64,000 bases of DNA from Chionoecetes opilio (taxonomy: Eukaryota; Arthropoda; Malacostraca; Decapoda; Majidae): the NCBI GenBank assembly GCA_016584305.1, contig JACEEZ010016341.1:1-64000 (forward strand), given 5' to 3'. The notes below the pieces were generated by a model, which saw only the letters and a list, made by a program, of their open reading frames with translations, was not told the DNA's origin and ran no database searches. Shown here piece by piece: positions 35,236-47,635 of this stretch. The first letter of the stretch is position 1. Each line of letters begins with the position of its first letter. The translations under genes and the position numbers were made by a program.

Positions 35236-36229
35236 CAGTAAACCCTCTCTAATTCAAACTAATTGGGCGGAGACCTAGGTCGAATTAGCCGAAAGTCCGA
35301 ATTAGCCGATGGTTACTTCTATTTAGCCTCTCGACACAATAAGAACTCACTAAAACATGCCAAAACAGCACAGACTTTATTACTTGTACTCACCAAAACA
35401 TGGCTGATACTGAAGTCTTGAAATGTAGTACTACTGTATGTACACAGCAACTACCACGTGTAGGCCTCACGGCCTCTTTTAGCTTCCCTATTTTCTTATG
35501 TTCTTATGTACACTGAGCACTCAGGCGTCACTGATAGCGTCTTCAGGCAAGTCTACCAGGGCTGCGTTCAGTAGGGCAAAGCGCACGCGTGCACACGCAG
35601 GCGCTCGGTGACGTAGGCATACAGTATGCCTAGCGCAAGCTACCCTCGCACTACAGCCCGAGGAGATGAATCGCCACTAAGCTGCCAGCTTGCACCACAA
35701 TAAGGGTATGTAAACAAAGAGCAAAGAAAGCTTCTGTTCTTCTCTCTCCTCTTCTTTCCTCCTTAATATTTCATTTCCTGCTGCAATAACTTTTGCTGCA
35801 TTAAATACAAGGTCATTTACAAGTTATTCTGCGACAAAAAAAATCGCCACAGAGATAAATTTCGGCAGCTGCTATCGTGGTAGCAATGTAAATTGTGAAG
35901 CGTTCAGTATCGTTCAGAAGGGAGGACGTGGGGGGGTGACTACTACTGAACGCAGCCCTGGCAGGTGTCACTGAGGATTTGTAAGGTAAGGTCTTCAGTG
36001 TTTGAGGTGTTTAATGTGTCAGAGGCAATGTGGAGGCTGGCTGACGAAGTGGATGGCACAGAGGAGGTGGAAGATGCTGCAGAAAACTCTGACAATGTGC
36101 GCAGGAAGCGCACAATTCGACCTTCAGTTTGGAAAATGGAAAGCTGTTGACAAATTTGAACTGGACCTGAAACCGGTCGAATTATCCGAAGTTTGAATTA
36201 TACGGGTTCGAATTAGAGAGTGTTTACTG
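35236..36229 (+). mobile_element. pogo/Tigger-like element, 994 bp
   Basis: Ends CAGTAAACCCTCTCTAATTC and inverted CAGTAAACACTCTCTAATTC, with TA at 35,234-35,235 and 36,230-36,231. Positions 36,000-36,148 (+) could encode the acidic C-terminus of a Tigger-type transposase (FEVFNVSEAMWRLADEVD), too short to be sure. A 400-bp element is nested inside. Confidence 0.8.
35559..35958. mobile_element. Nested 400-bp inverted-repeat element
   Basis: GGGCTGCGTTCAGTAG at the left end and its complement at the right end. No clear target duplication. A lone end of the same family is at 23,033. Confidence 0.7.
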
Positions 36230-36293
36230 TATATGCATGGTAAAACTCGTACAGCTGGAAATACTGGCACTTTGCTTTACAGTTTACTAGACC

Positions 36294-37115
36294 TTAGATT
36301 GTAACCCTGCGTGCTTTTACAACTGCAAACTCTTTAATCACGGAACTGAAGTCCAGTTCTCGGAGCAAATCACCTTCAATGCACAAAAGGGCTAACGCAC
36401 CAAGACGCTGTTGATGCACGGTAGAACGCTTCACATATTTGATTCTCTTTAGCTGCGAAAATGAGCGTTCTCCTGAACAATTGGTGGCCATCAGTGTTAA
36501 GTATATTCGGAGAGCTGCTTCAGTGTTTGGAAAGGCTGCATGAACTCCAGTTGTGTGCAGCAGCACAAAAATATGCTGTACTCACCCTGTTGAGGGGGAA
36601 CTTGAGGGCAGTTGGTCTTTATACCAGCAAATGAACTGACGGAACTTGGACGCAAAATCAGTATTCAGATCCTTGTGATACATACTGGCAAGCCCTGTAA
36701 TAGCAGTGTTGATATCCTCCTGGGTTATAGAGTCAAACTCTGTCAGAACGCCAAACCACTGCAGCACTACAGAATACGCCTCTATGCGTTTCTGCAATGC
36801 ACTTCGCAGTTGGTCAATGATGACATAAAATGTATTAACTTTGATTTTTTTTTGGCCCGTCATCCCTTCAGTGGCATCAGTAGCATTTCAATCATTGACA
36901 CGCTTCTTACGCTTGGGAATTCGCCAACTTTCGGATTTGTAAGTGTTGTTGCTGCAGCGATCACATGCTTAATTTGTTGCTCATAGAAATACAAATTTTC
37001 TCTGCGCACATGTAAAAACTCATTCAAATTCAATAGTAGACCAATAGCCGGTGTTAATTCTATGGTGCAACAACTTGCTGCAGCAGTTGAAGCGCTGCAA
37101 AATATTTTGCCGCAA
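36294..37115 (-). pseudogene. hAT transposase relic (C-terminal half)
   Basis: From the 5' side on the minus strand: LHVRRENLYFYEQQIKHVIA, then FYVIIDQLRSALQKRIEAYS and, after a frame change near 36,580, NTEAALRIYLTLMATNCSGE followed by RSFSQLKRIKYVKRST. The last is the hATC dimerisation domain, which lets hAT transposases pair and is close to the form found in ZMYM1-like proteins. At least one stop and one frameshift are present. The N-terminal half and the element's ends are not visible. It lies between a pogo-like element and a palindrome and shows no link to the large hAT-ended insertion at 37,883. Confidence 0.75.
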
Positions 37116-37174
37116 TCAGTCTATTGAAAAGTGTCCATGTAAATAGGCTTACTGACAGTCTACCACTGTATCAC

Positions 37175-37801
37175 AATACTCTAGACGACTGAGCTCGATC
37201 TGCCATCTGGTGGCCGTCTAGGAACTTCCCGGCAAATCAGAATGTCGGGTCTCGGGGTGTAGGGCTTGACTTATTTTCCATTATTCCCTACCAAACCAGC
37301 TACAATTAAGTGTTGTCATGGTCAATATAGGCTTATGCAGAATGGAAATATACAAGTTTTACATTATTCATGGCGTTATAACGAGGATTGTTGGCAAAAT
37401 AGAAGCATTCGATCACAGGTGTCCTACAACATTCTACTAAATACTGTAAAGGAATGCTTCAAGGCGGGTTTATAGATTAATATTACCTCCATGTATGCAA
37501 AGAGAAGCATTTCTTGAAGCATTCCTCTACTGTATTTAATAGAATATTGTAGGACACCTGTGATCGAATGCTTCTATTTTGCCAACAATCCTCGTTATAA
37601 CGCCATGAATAATGTAAAACTCGTATATTTTCATTTTGCATAAGCCTATGTTGACCATGACAACACTTAATTGTAGCTGGTTTGGTAGGGAATAATGGAA
37701 AATAAGTCAAGCCCGACATCCCGAGACCCGACCTTCTGAGCTGCCGGGAAGCTCCCAGACGGCCACCAGATGGCAGATCGAGCTCAGTCGTTTAGAGTAT
37801 T
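37175..37801. repeat. 627-bp near-perfect palindrome
   Basis: Arms of about 290 bp (AATACTCTAGACGACTGAGC and its complement at the outer edges) around a spacer at 37,466-37,489. The 69- and 78-codon frames in the two arms are mirror images of each other, so they add no independent coding evidence. Confidence 0.85.
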
Positions 37802-37919
37802 AGGAAGTCTTCTAGAGCTTCTTCAATCTTCAGAGCTCTGCCTGTTCCAGAGTTGCTTTAATTGACCTATAGGGATACTAAGCAGGGATGTGGAGTCGGA
37901 TTAAGAAAATTTCAACTCC

Positions 37920-37992
37920 GACTCCAGGAAATTTTAAGGTTGCGACTCCGACTCCGACTCCGACTCCGACTCCGACTCCGACTCCGACTCCA
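37920..37992 (+). repeat. (GACTCC)n subterminal repeat
   Basis: About nine hexamer units, with counterparts in inverted orientation at 50,190-50,285. Confidence 0.9.
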
Positions 37993-38216
37993 CCCCTCCT
38001 CCCCTCCCTCTCTTCTGCAGTACAGTATGGTAGACTTACTGCATTACATATTTTTAAGTTCATCCATATTATTACTGTATATAATATCGTAAATTAGTAG
38101 AACTGATCAGTGAATTCTAATAACTTATCATTCTGTTGTTTTTAATTGATGTTTAAGGCAGTTGCGTGCGTAAGGAAGTCAACCGGTAAAGATTTTTGGC
38201 GAGCACTATATAGGGG

Positions 38217-39050
38217 TGTCATCCTGATGTTCCCCGGTACCTATGTTACCCGCCTCCTAAGAGGTACCTTAATTCATCGGTACTGATGTTCCCCGCCTCC
38301 TATGAGGTACCTTTGTTCCCCGGTACCGATGTTCCCCGCCTCCTTAGAGGTACCTTTGTTCCCCGGTACCGATGTTCCCCGCCTCATTAGAGGTACCTTT
38401 GTTCCCCGGTACTGATGTTCCGCGCCTCCTATGAGGTACCGATATTCCCCGGTACTGATGTTCCCTGCCTCCTATGAGGTACCGATATGCCCCGGTACTA
38501 ATGTTCCCTGCCTCCTATGAGGTACCGATATTCCCCGGTACTGATGTTCCCCGCCTCCTGTGAGGTACATTTTTCCCCGGTACTGATACTCCCTGCCTCC
38601 TATGAGGTACTGATGTTCCCCGCCTCCTATGAGGTACCTTTGTTCCCCGGTACTGATGTTCCCTGCCTCCTATGAGGTACCGATATTCTCCGGTACTGAT
38701 GTTCCCTGCCTCCTATGAGGTACCGATATTCCCCGGTACTGATGTTCCCTGCCTCCTATGAGGTACCGATATTCCCCGGTACTGATGTTCCCTGCCTCCT
38801 ATGAGGTACCGATATTCCCCGGTACTGATGTTCCCTGCCTCCTATGAGGTACCGATATTCCCGGTACTGATGTTCCCTGCCTCCTATGAGGTACCGATAT
38901 TCCCCGGTACTGATGTTCCTGCCTCCTATGAGGTACCGATATTCCCCGGTACTGATGTTCCCTGCCTCCTATGAGGTACCGATATTCCCCGGTACTGATG
39001 TTCCCTGCCTCCTATGAGGTACCGATATTCCCCGGTATCTATAAGGTGCC
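38217..39050 (+). repeat. 43-bp minisatellite array, about 19 copies
   Basis: Unit core TGCCTCCTATGAGGTACCGA joined to TATTCCCCGGTACTGATGTT. Later copies are nearly identical, earlier ones more varied. Each unit has two short palindromes around GGTACC. Confidence 0.95.
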
Positions 39051-39099
39051 AATATTTAGGTTAGATTAGGTTCAAAGGGCTCAAAATGTGTAGGTCGAA

Positions 39100-40383
39100 C
39101 ATCATCTCTCCTAATCTAAACCTCATCTTCTTTTCCTCACCGAAACTTAGTTGTCTGTGAGCACTGACAGCAGACCTTTTTCTGTCTCCTCTTACTGTCT
39201 CTATTCTCATTTTAAATCCAAAGCTGGCTGTTGCGTATATGTGCGCAATGACATCACTTGCTCTCGTGCCTACGCCCTTGAATCTTCCGAATTTTCTACC
39301 ATCTGGCTTCGACTTCAATGTCACTCTCTTACTAAATTTATCTGTGCTGTATATCTCTCACCTAACTCCTCTGACTATGTAAAATTCTTCGACTATTTAA
39401 CATCAAAAGTGGAGCACATCTCATCTCATTTTCCTTTAGCTGAAACTTCCATTCTTGGGGACCTCAATGTTCACCACCAGCTTTGACTATCATCTTCTTT
39501 CACTGACCAACCTGGTGAACAAGCCTACAACTTTTCTATCCTCCAAGACCTAGAGCAGCTGGTGCAGCACCCTACCCATATTCCTGACCGTCTTGGAGAC
39601 ACACCCAACATTCTTGATCTTTTCCTAACTACTAACCCTTCTGCTGACTCTGTGAAACTATTCTCTCCGTTGAGTTCCTCCGATCACAATCTTATTTCTG
39701 TAACCTGTCCTAATGCTCCGGTACCGTCTCGGGACCCACCTAAGCGGAGGTGCTTCTGGCACTTCAACTCAGCTAAGTGGGAAAAACTAAGGCAGTACTA
39801 CTCTGATTTTCCATGGAATGATTACTGCTTCCATGTCAAAGATACATCTCTTTGTGCAGAGCGCATAACTGAGGTCATAGTCTCTGGCATGGAGGCGTAC
39901 ATTCCACATACTTTCTCTAATCCTAAAGCCCGTCAACCTTGGTTTAACTCTGCTTGTTCTCATGATGTCCGAGATAGAGAGGTGACTCACAAACGGTACC
40001 GTAAGCATTCATCTCCTGAAACTCATGCCCTTTATATTTCTGCCCGTAATCATGCCAAATTTTTACTTCAACTTACCAAAAACTCTTTCATTCATAGAAA
40101 ATGTCATAATCTTTCTGAATCAAATTCATCTCGTGACTTCCGGCATCTAGCTAATAACATCTCTAACAATTTTTCTTCTTCATCTTTACCCCCTATGCTT
40201 CACCCAGATGGCTCCACAGTTGTCTCATCTACTTCTAAACCTGAACTCTTCGCTCAAACCTTTGCTAAAATTCCACTCTGGCTGATGAAGGGCTTGTTCC
40301 TCCTTCTCCTTCACCCTCTGACTATAATATGCCTGTCATTAAGATCCTTCGTAATGATGTTTTCTTTGCCCTTTTTGGTTTAG
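39100..40383 (+). pseudogene. Element D endonuclease and linker
   Basis: N-terminal part in one frame (NLNLIFFSSPKLSCL), then SKAGCCVYVRNDITCSR, WLRLQCHSLTKFICAVYLSP and SILGDLNVHHQL, where GDLN replaces GDFN, and, after a stop at 39,486, [16 protein letters not shown] and [13 protein letters not shown]. These follow the order of APE endonucleases of Jockey-type LINEs, which nick target DNA. The linker continues with [20 protein letters not shown] and [16 protein letters not shown]. Sequence quality is good to about 40,380 and then collapses. Confidence 0.8.
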
Positions 40384-41900
40384 ATCCTGGAAGGTTTACG
40401 GCCCTTTACGGAGTCCCTCCTTTGTTCTCAAAAACTGTGCTTCTGTGTTTGACCTTGCCGGGTTAAAACCTTTTCCCGTTTTGTCTATCTATTTCCCACC
40501 TTTCCTTCTTGCTGGAATTTTCTCACCCCCCTTTGTTCCTAAGAAGGGGGCCCCGTTCTAATTTTCAAACTACCGTTTTAAGTTTTGCCCTTCCTGCCTT
40601 TCAAAAAGATTTTAAACCCTATACTTAAAAGAAGATTTTTTAAGCATAATCTGCTCACTTTTCTATCGGGATCGAAAAAGAAAGGGTTTTTCCGAAAGGG
40701 GCAATCTACTGGGGATTTTTCTAGTTTTCCTAACTAAATCTTGGCCCTCCTCCTTTAGGGGTTTTGGGTTTGAAACTTTTGCTTTTCCCCTTTGCCCATA
40801 TAAAAAAGTTTTTGATAGATTTCGGGCCACAAATTTTTAATTTTCCAAAAAAACCCTCATTCGGTTTTGTTTCCTTCTCTCGAAATCTTCATTTTAATTT
40901 TTCCTTTTTAAAAACCGTTCTAGACCCTTTTTTGTAGAGGGGAATTGTTTTTCTCCTAAATCAAACAATAGGGGGGTTCCCGGGGTTCTTTTCCTATCAC
41001 CCACTCTCTTTCTTTTATTCATTAATAAAATTTTCTAAGTCTAATCAAACCCCTACCACCCCTACGTGATGATTCTCCCCGGCTTTTTTCTCGCCCTTTT
41101 ATTGGGGACGTCCAATTTCAACAAAACCCCAAGTGATTCCCGGAAGTTGCAACCAAAAGCGCCTAATTTCTATTTTTTTTCTATAATTTTGTTTGGGGGA
41201 AAAAGAAAACCTTGTTTGTTCAATCCCTAAAAAACCCAATTTCTTACCTATTACTCGACAAAACCTTCCAGAAAAGTACCCCCTTTTCCCTTCAATGACA
41301 AAAAACCCTTGTTTTCCTTTTTCTACAAAACATTCTAGGACTACCCTTTAAATTTAAAAATCTGAACGGGAAAATCCCCACATCTCCCCCTTGAAAAAAC
41401 CCAGTTCTGGGAATTTAGGTGTCCTGTGGCTCTCCCGTCCTTTTTTTTCCCCCCCAAATTGCTCCTCTCTACGGGGGCCCCTTTTATCCGCCCATGTAGG
41501 GGTACGTCTAACATTTTTTGGGAGGATCCACTAATACAGCTCTTTAAACGGGTTTGAGTAAAAAAGTTTTTCGTCTCATAAACTCCTCCCCTCTAAATAA
41601 ATGTTAAATTTTTAAATCCCCCGCCGCATTTTGCTTTCCTGCTCTCTTTTTACCGTTTTTTTTTCTTTTCTCACTGTCTTCGAATTTGCAAACGCAGCCT
41701 CCCCCCCCTCCCGCGGCCCCCGGGCAAAAGACTTTTATCATACCCCCCTATTTTGCCATTTTCCTAATGCAAAAGGGAAAAATCAGTACCCTTTAATTTT
41801 TCCCATCCCTCCCCAATGGTAAAACTCGGGAACTCTCTTCCTTTTTCCTTTTTTTCCCCTTTCCCTATGACTTAAATCTTTTAAAAAGAAGATTTAACAA
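40384..41900 (+). pseudogene. Element D reverse transcriptase and C-terminus, corrupted
   Basis: Only by mixing frames can one read familiar pieces in order: YGVPPLFSKT, SHPPLFLRRG, GVPGVLF near 40,975, LSFFYSLIKF near 41,020, KENLVCSIPKK near 41,210 and finally SLFTVFFSFLTVFEFANAAS at about 41,640. These sit where the fingers, palm and C-terminal arm of a Jockey-type polymerase should be. The catalytic YADD cannot be read. Decay this uniform beginning abruptly inside one element suggests sequence error rather than age. Confidence 0.55.
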
Positions 41901-42039
41901 GACACCCCAAAAACAAAATTTTGGGCCACCCTTTTTTATTCTATTCTCTTCCCTGTTTTTTTAAATGGGGAGGGGAAAACAAGGGGGCTTTTTTTTTTCC
42001 CCATTTTTGTTGTCCCCTTTTCCCAAGTCCTTTGTGATG

Positions 42040-42074
<35 letters not shown>

Positions 42075-42075
<1 letters not shown>

Positions 42076-42540
42076 AAAAAGCAAAAAAAAAATCGGGTTT
42101 TTTAAAGGTTTAAAAAAAATGGGTTTAAAAGGGGAAATAAATAAAATTTGGGTTTTCAAAGATTTAAAAAAAATAGGTTCATAGGGTAAAAAAAACATTT
42201 GGGTTTTAAAACAAAAAAAAAAAAATTTGGATAATTAGTTCAAAACTTTTTTGGTGCAAAGGTTCAAATTTTTTAGGTTCAAAGGGTTCAAAAAATTTTA
42301 AGTTAAAAGGGGTTTAAAAAATTTTAGGCTAATGGGGTTTTTAAATTATACTAAAAGAGTAAAAAACTTAGGTTCAAAGGGTTAAAAAATGTATTTTTCA
42401 GAGGTTTTAAAAAATTTTAGGCTAAAGGGGTTAAAAACATTTAGGTTAAAAAGGTTTCAAAAAATTTTGGTTCAAAGTTTTAAAAAAAAAATATTTTCCC
42501 AAGGGTTTCAAAAATTTTGGGGTTCAGAGGGTTAAAAAGG
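42075..42540 (+). repeat. About 24-bp repeat array (GGTTCAAAGGGTTCAAAAAA), smeared
   Basis: Degenerate tandem copies of AGGTTCAAAGGGTTCAAAA. Single units are at 39,067-39,085 and 48,811-48,835. Confidence 0.7.
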
Positions 42541-42716
42541 GGTGCAGGTCATTTGCGGGAGCGTTTGGGTACTGAGGTAAAGGGTGGCCCCTTATTTTCA
42601 CTTGGGCCAGGGGCCCATAGGGGACACATGCTAAAAAGGCCTCAAGAAACTCCCCCCGGGTAAATTTGGGCCCCAACTCGATATGGCCATAGATAAAATG
42701 GGAAACCCAAACCTTT
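42541..42716 (-). repeat. Segment U, smeared inverted copy
   Basis: The reverse complement of 48,637-48,810 with many substitutions; ACACATGCTAAAAAGGCCTC and CAACTCGATATGGCCATAGA are intact. Confidence 0.8.
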
Positions 42717-42820
42717 AGAGAGAGAGAGAAAAGAAAGAGAGGAGAGGAGATGAAAAAGAGAGAGGGGAGGGGAGAGAAGGGGGGAGAGAGAGAGGGGAAG
42801 AGCCGAAAGGAGAGAGGACG

Positions 42821-42855
<35 letters not shown>

Positions 42856-43270
42856 GAGAGAGGGAAGGAGAAAAGAAAAAGAGAGAGAGGGAAAAAAAAG
42901 AAAGAAGGAAAAAGGGGGAAAAATTTTATCAGCCAATTTTTAAAAAAAAACCATTTCCCCCTTTTTCCCCCCCTTTCCCTTTCCTTTTCCTTTTTTCTTT
43001 TTATTCAACTCCCTCTCTTTCTCTCTTTTCTCGCCCCTCTCTCTCTCTCTCCCCTCTCTCTCCTCCCCTTCCTCTCTCTCTCTCTCTCCTTTTCCTTCCC
43101 CTCCCCCTCCCCTCTCCTCTCCCCTCTCCCCTCCCCCTCTCTCTCCTCTCTCTCTTCGCCCCTTTTTCTTTTCCTTTTTGCCCTCTCTCTTCTCTCCCTC
43201 TTTTCCCCTCCCCTCTTTCTCTCTCTTTTTTTTTTCTTTTCCTCTCATCTCCCCGCCCCTCTCTCTCTCT

Positions 43271-43311
<41 letters not shown>

Positions 43312-43313
43312 CC

Positions 43314-43354
<41 letters not shown>

Positions 43355-43846
43355 TTCTTCTCTCTTCTCTCTCTCTCTTCTCTTCTCTCTTTCTCTCTCT
43401 CTTCCTTTTTCCCTCTCTTCTTCTCCTCTCCCCTCTCTTTTCCTAAGATGTATTTAAAAAGAAACGAAATGAAAAAATGGGTTTTTTTTTTTTTTTAACC
43501 CAAAGGTCAATTTTTGAAAAGGGTATATTTTTTAAAACAAAAAACAACAGGTTCCCAAATTTGAAAAAAAAAAAAAAAAACCCCAATTTTTTTAAAATGG
43601 CAAAAAAACCTTTTATTAATAAAACCAATAAAACAATTTTTTTTAAAAAAAAGGAAAAAATAAAAAAACTATACGAAAAAAAAATTTTTTTGTGATGAAA
43701 AAAAAGCCCTGAAAAAAGGGTGAAAGGGGAAAGTTTAGGGCAACATTTTAAGGATAAAGAAATAGAGTAGAGTAGAGAGAGAGAGAGAGAGAGGGGGAAG
43801 AGGGAAAAGGAAGGGGGAGAGGGGAAATAGGGGAGAGAGAGAGAGG

Positions 43847-43902
<56 letters not shown>

Positions 43903-43954
43903 GAGAAAAAGGAAAAGAAGGAGAGGAGAAAAGGGGAGAGGGGACAGAGAAAGA

Positions 43955-43993
<39 letters not shown>

Positions 43994-43997
43994 AGGG

Positions 43998-44029
<32 letters not shown>

Positions 44030-44098
44030 AGAAGATAGAGAGAGAGAGAGGAGGGGAGGGCCCGAGAAAGAGAGAGAGGAGGGGAGGGGGAGGAGGGG

Positions 44099-44130
<32 letters not shown>

Positions 44131-44210
44131 ATAGAGAGAGAAAAGAGAGAGAGAGGAAGAGAGAAGAGGAGAGAGAGAGACGAGAAGAGGGGATACACCC
44201 CCCTATCCAA
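42717..44210. repeat. (GA)n and (CT)n microsatellite cluster, smeared
   Basis: GA tract 42,717-42,900, CT tract 43,010-43,440, then a homopolymer-rich stretch, then GA tract 43,765-44,195. Long open frames here translate to Leu/Ser or Arg/Glu repeats and are not genes. Confidence 0.8.
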
Positions 44211-44276
44211 CACACCTTTGCACACACAAAAACCCGCGGGGCACATACACAAATTTAAAACACACACACATCCCCC

Positions 44277-44580
44277 ACATACTCCGTAGGAAAGAGGTAG
44301 CACGCTCGGCTCACAACCGAAAAAGCTCGGGTTCAAACCCCCCCCCCGGGGGGAAGGGGAAAGACAGAGGGGGTTTTTTCCTTAAATCCCGGGGCCCCGC
44401 CCCCCCCAAACATTGAAGGGTTTAACCGGGTGAAAACCGGAGATTTGACCCCCCCCCCCCGGGGTGATGGTTCGGCAAACCCAAAAAGGGAGGAATGATT
44501 AAAATTTTGGGATATGGGAGGGGCCATACGATTGCAGGGGGGGGGCCCTTGTAAAATACAACTAGATAAAACAACAAAAT
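44277..44580 (+). mobile_element. tRNA-Val-type SINE, smeared copy
   Basis: Same family as 55,128-55,446: GTAGCACGCTCGGCTCACAA, a damaged B box (GGGTTCAAACCC), GGGGTGATGGTTCGGCAAAC, GGGGCCATACGATTG, and an end AATACAACTAGAT. About one base in five differs, mostly toward a neighbouring base. (AC)n tracts flank it at 44,255-44,272 and 44,590-44,690. Confidence 0.75.
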
Positions 44581-44719
44581 GAATACCCCTGCACACACAC
44601 AATACACACAAAACAACATACAAAAGCCACACTTGCACACACACATACACACACATCCCACCCATACACACACATGTTGCACACACACTTTTTTAAAAAA
44701 AGCGCACACACAAAACACT

Positions 44720-47290
44720 CTCTCAGGAGAAGAGAGAGATTGCGTGTGTGGTCTGCCCCGTGTCAAAAAATAAAATGATAATTGATGATAGCTATAATTA
44801 AAAGTTTAATGATCAAATTGATTTTAAATAAAAATTTTAAATTTAAATATGGGACGAAATGATTGAAAATAAAATTTTTACCCCTTGTAGGGATTATTAC
44901 ATTTTATAAGGCCCCTTTAAAAAAACCCTCACCGGGGCCCACCCCTTCTATCTCTCTTGCTCTTTTTTTTTTTTTTTTTTTTTAAAACAAAATGACATCA
45001 TGGGTTTACATGGGGGCTACAATTAGAGAGAACTGCAAACTCCGAAAAAACCCGTGGTCGCTGGGGAGTTTTAACTCACAAATTTGGGGAAAAAGTGGTC
45101 AACTTGAAAAAAAAAATATGGGCTTTTCCACGGCCCCAAAAAACCCAAAAATATAATTTTTAAAAACGATTTTTTTCTTTTAAAGTATTGTATAGAAGCC
45201 CCGAGTCCCAAAACCCGGGATTTAACCAAAAACCAAATTTGGGTTTAGTTTAGGAAAGGGGAGGGGGAAAAAGTTACTCTAGATATTTTATAGTCCCCTA
45301 AGGGATGTTTAGAAATTTTATACCCAGGCGTCATATTTTTCCCGTTTTATTGGGGTATCAATCGATAGAAAGGCCCGGGAATGCAAAGAGTTTGACGCGT
45401 GAAGTGGGAATGTTTTTATTCATCTCCCCGCCCCAATTCCCCCCCCACCCTCCCCCCCCGCGGCGTGTCGCTCCACAAATTTTAACCTACATTGCGCAGC
45501 AAAAAAGCCCATTTTGGGATTCTTTATTTTTCGTTTTCCAAGCATTGCTTTTTGTATTTTTACAACGTTTGGGCCCGGGGCAGCAGTACTGTCTTAGGAA
45601 AAATTTTTTGAACACACCCCAAAATTTTTCATGCCAAAATATAAGTTAAAAAAATATTAAGCTTTTCTATCGAGGCGAGTAAATTTTTCTTAAAATTTTC
45701 ATTATAGAACGCCATCGGAATGAATGCATCCATATAATTTGTAGAAAAACAGAAAAAACTTTTTTTTTTAAATTTAGATGCGGTTCATCAATGTTTTTCG
45801 CGAAAATTTAATTTTTGAAAAAATTTTTGCGCCCGGGCCCAAAAAAAATTTGACCAGCCTTTTAGTTTAAAAATGCCAGCGAAAAAGGCATTTCTCGAGT
45901 TTTAAATTTTCTCTAATTGGCAAAAGGGGGCCGGGAAAGGGAAACAATTTTTTCTACATTGGGGTTTCTGAAGGCAAAATTTGGAAAAGTAAGGATGGCC
46001 CGGGGGGCCCCGGGGTCCCTCCCCAAAGTATGTGGGCTCTCCCCTCTTCTCTCTCTCCTCTCTCTTTGCTCTTCTTCCCCCTCCCTCTCTCCCTCTCCCC
46101 CTCTCTCCCCTCCTCTCTCTCTCCCTTCCCCCTTTTTCTCCTTCCCTCATCTTACCTCCTCGTCCTCTCCTTCCCCCTCTTCCCTTTTCCTTTTTCTCTC
46201 TCTTCTCTCCCCTCTCTCTTCCTCCTCTTTTCTCTTTTCTCCTCTTTCTCTCTCTACCCCTCTCCCTTTTCCCCTCTCCTCCTTCCTTCTCTCTCTCACA
46301 CACCCAAAACAAAAAAAATAATTTTTGTTTATAAAATTTTAATTCATAAGGGGTGTTAAATATTATTTTAAACCCGTTTTCTGGTGTCTTGCATTTCAAA
46401 TTTTCATTATTTTTCATTTTCATTTTTACTTATCAATTTTTTATAATTTTTATCATTAAATCAAACATAATCATTTTATAATTTTTTTTCCCCCGATTTA
46501 AATTTTTTATTACTTGGATTTTTGCTGTATTAGTTATAAAGATACGAAACAAAATATTAATTAAAATATTTCTATTATCTTTAAAAATATTATTTTTTAT
46601 GTTTTTATCTTTTAAACACGATCGTAAACGTAATTGGGGCATCCAAAGTTTCATGTTTAAGTTCCATCACAAATTCTTGGGATTTTTTATTCTTTCACCA
46701 TTATCATTCTTCTCCTTTTTTTTTATCTCTATCGTTTTTTTTTTAATTTCCCTTACTATCATTTTTAATTTTTAACCTTTTTTTTTATTATCTTCACATT
46801 TTTATGGTGTTGTCCCAGAGTGTTTTTGGGGAGTTTTGTGCGGGGGGCGAGAGATAATTTTGGATGGGGGGGGAAAAGGTTTGGAAAGTAGGGAAAGGGT
46901 TTAAAAAAGGAACTTTAAATTTTACCACGTGGGAGGTCTCCTGGTCTTTTACCTTCATAATTATTTTGATTATTATTTATCATCTATCTTATATAATAAA
47001 AATTATGTATATAGTAGAGATAAGATAGAGAGAGAGAAAGAGAGAGATCCCTTGGTTTTTGGGGGTGGTGGTGTTGGGGGTGTGTGTGTGTGTGTGGGGA
47101 TTACATTTCCCGGGCGATTTCGGGATATGGAAAGGGTTGATACTTGGGCGAAGGGGGGGGCGGAGATAAGGTGAGGGTTTAGGCTGGTCAATTTAATCCC
47201 CTTTTGCCCACTCCTCCTCCTTTTCTGGAGGGGATTCCCTTAATTAAAGAAAAAGAGAACCCCCAGACAAAAGACTTTGTGATATTTTTA
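44720..47290. other. Smeared block, no gene recognised
   Basis: Homopolymer-rich, with a T run at 44,968-44,985, a CT tract at 46,030-46,300, and GA and GT tracts at 47,028-47,096. No motif or repeat partner found. Confidence 0.55.
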
Positions 47291-47635
47291 ATTAAAAGAG
47301 AAAAATAAAATAAATAAAACGAGGGGGAGGAGAGGGGAAAAGAGAGAGAGAGAGAGAAAAGAGAGAGAGAGAGAGGAGAGAGAAAAGGGGAGAGAGAGAA
47401 GAGAGAGAGGGGGAGAGAGAGAGAGAGAGAGAGGGGAAAAGAGAGGGGGAGAGAGGGGGAGAGGGGAGAAAAAGGGGAAAAGGGGAGAGAGAGAGAGAGG
47501 GGAGAGAGAGAGAGGGGAAAAGAGGGGAGAGAGGGGGAGAGGAGAGGAGAGAGGGGGAAAAGAAAAAGGGGGAGGGGAGGGGAAGAGAGAGATAGAGAGA
47601 GAGAGGGGAGAGAGAGGGAATAGAGAGAGAGCCCT
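47291..47635 (+). repeat. (GA)n tract, smeared
   Basis: GA with GGGG and AAAA interruptions. Confidence 0.8.

Larger units (their letters stand above)
39080..42071 (+). mobile_element. Non-LTR retrotransposon D (Jockey-like), second half smeared
   Basis: Endonuclease from about 39,100, linker to 40,380, then a corrupted reverse transcriptase and C-terminal region to about 41,900, ending in an A-run at 42,039-42,071. GGTTCAAAGGGCTCAAAA precedes it (39,067) and an array of the same motif follows the tail, so it inserted into that array. Confidence 0.75.

Noticed and set aside
37266..37719. Two similar 69-78 codon frames on opposite strands that suggest a conserved small protein
   Set aside because: They are the two arms of one palindrome, so the similarity is structural.
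43443..44336. 297-codon minus-strand frame, the longest in its region
   Set aside because: Mostly Leu/Ser from (GA)n read in reverse, in smeared sequence. The same applies to frames at 46,030-46,360, 47,288-47,692, 52,621-53,167, 53,519-54,007 and 54,548-54,901.
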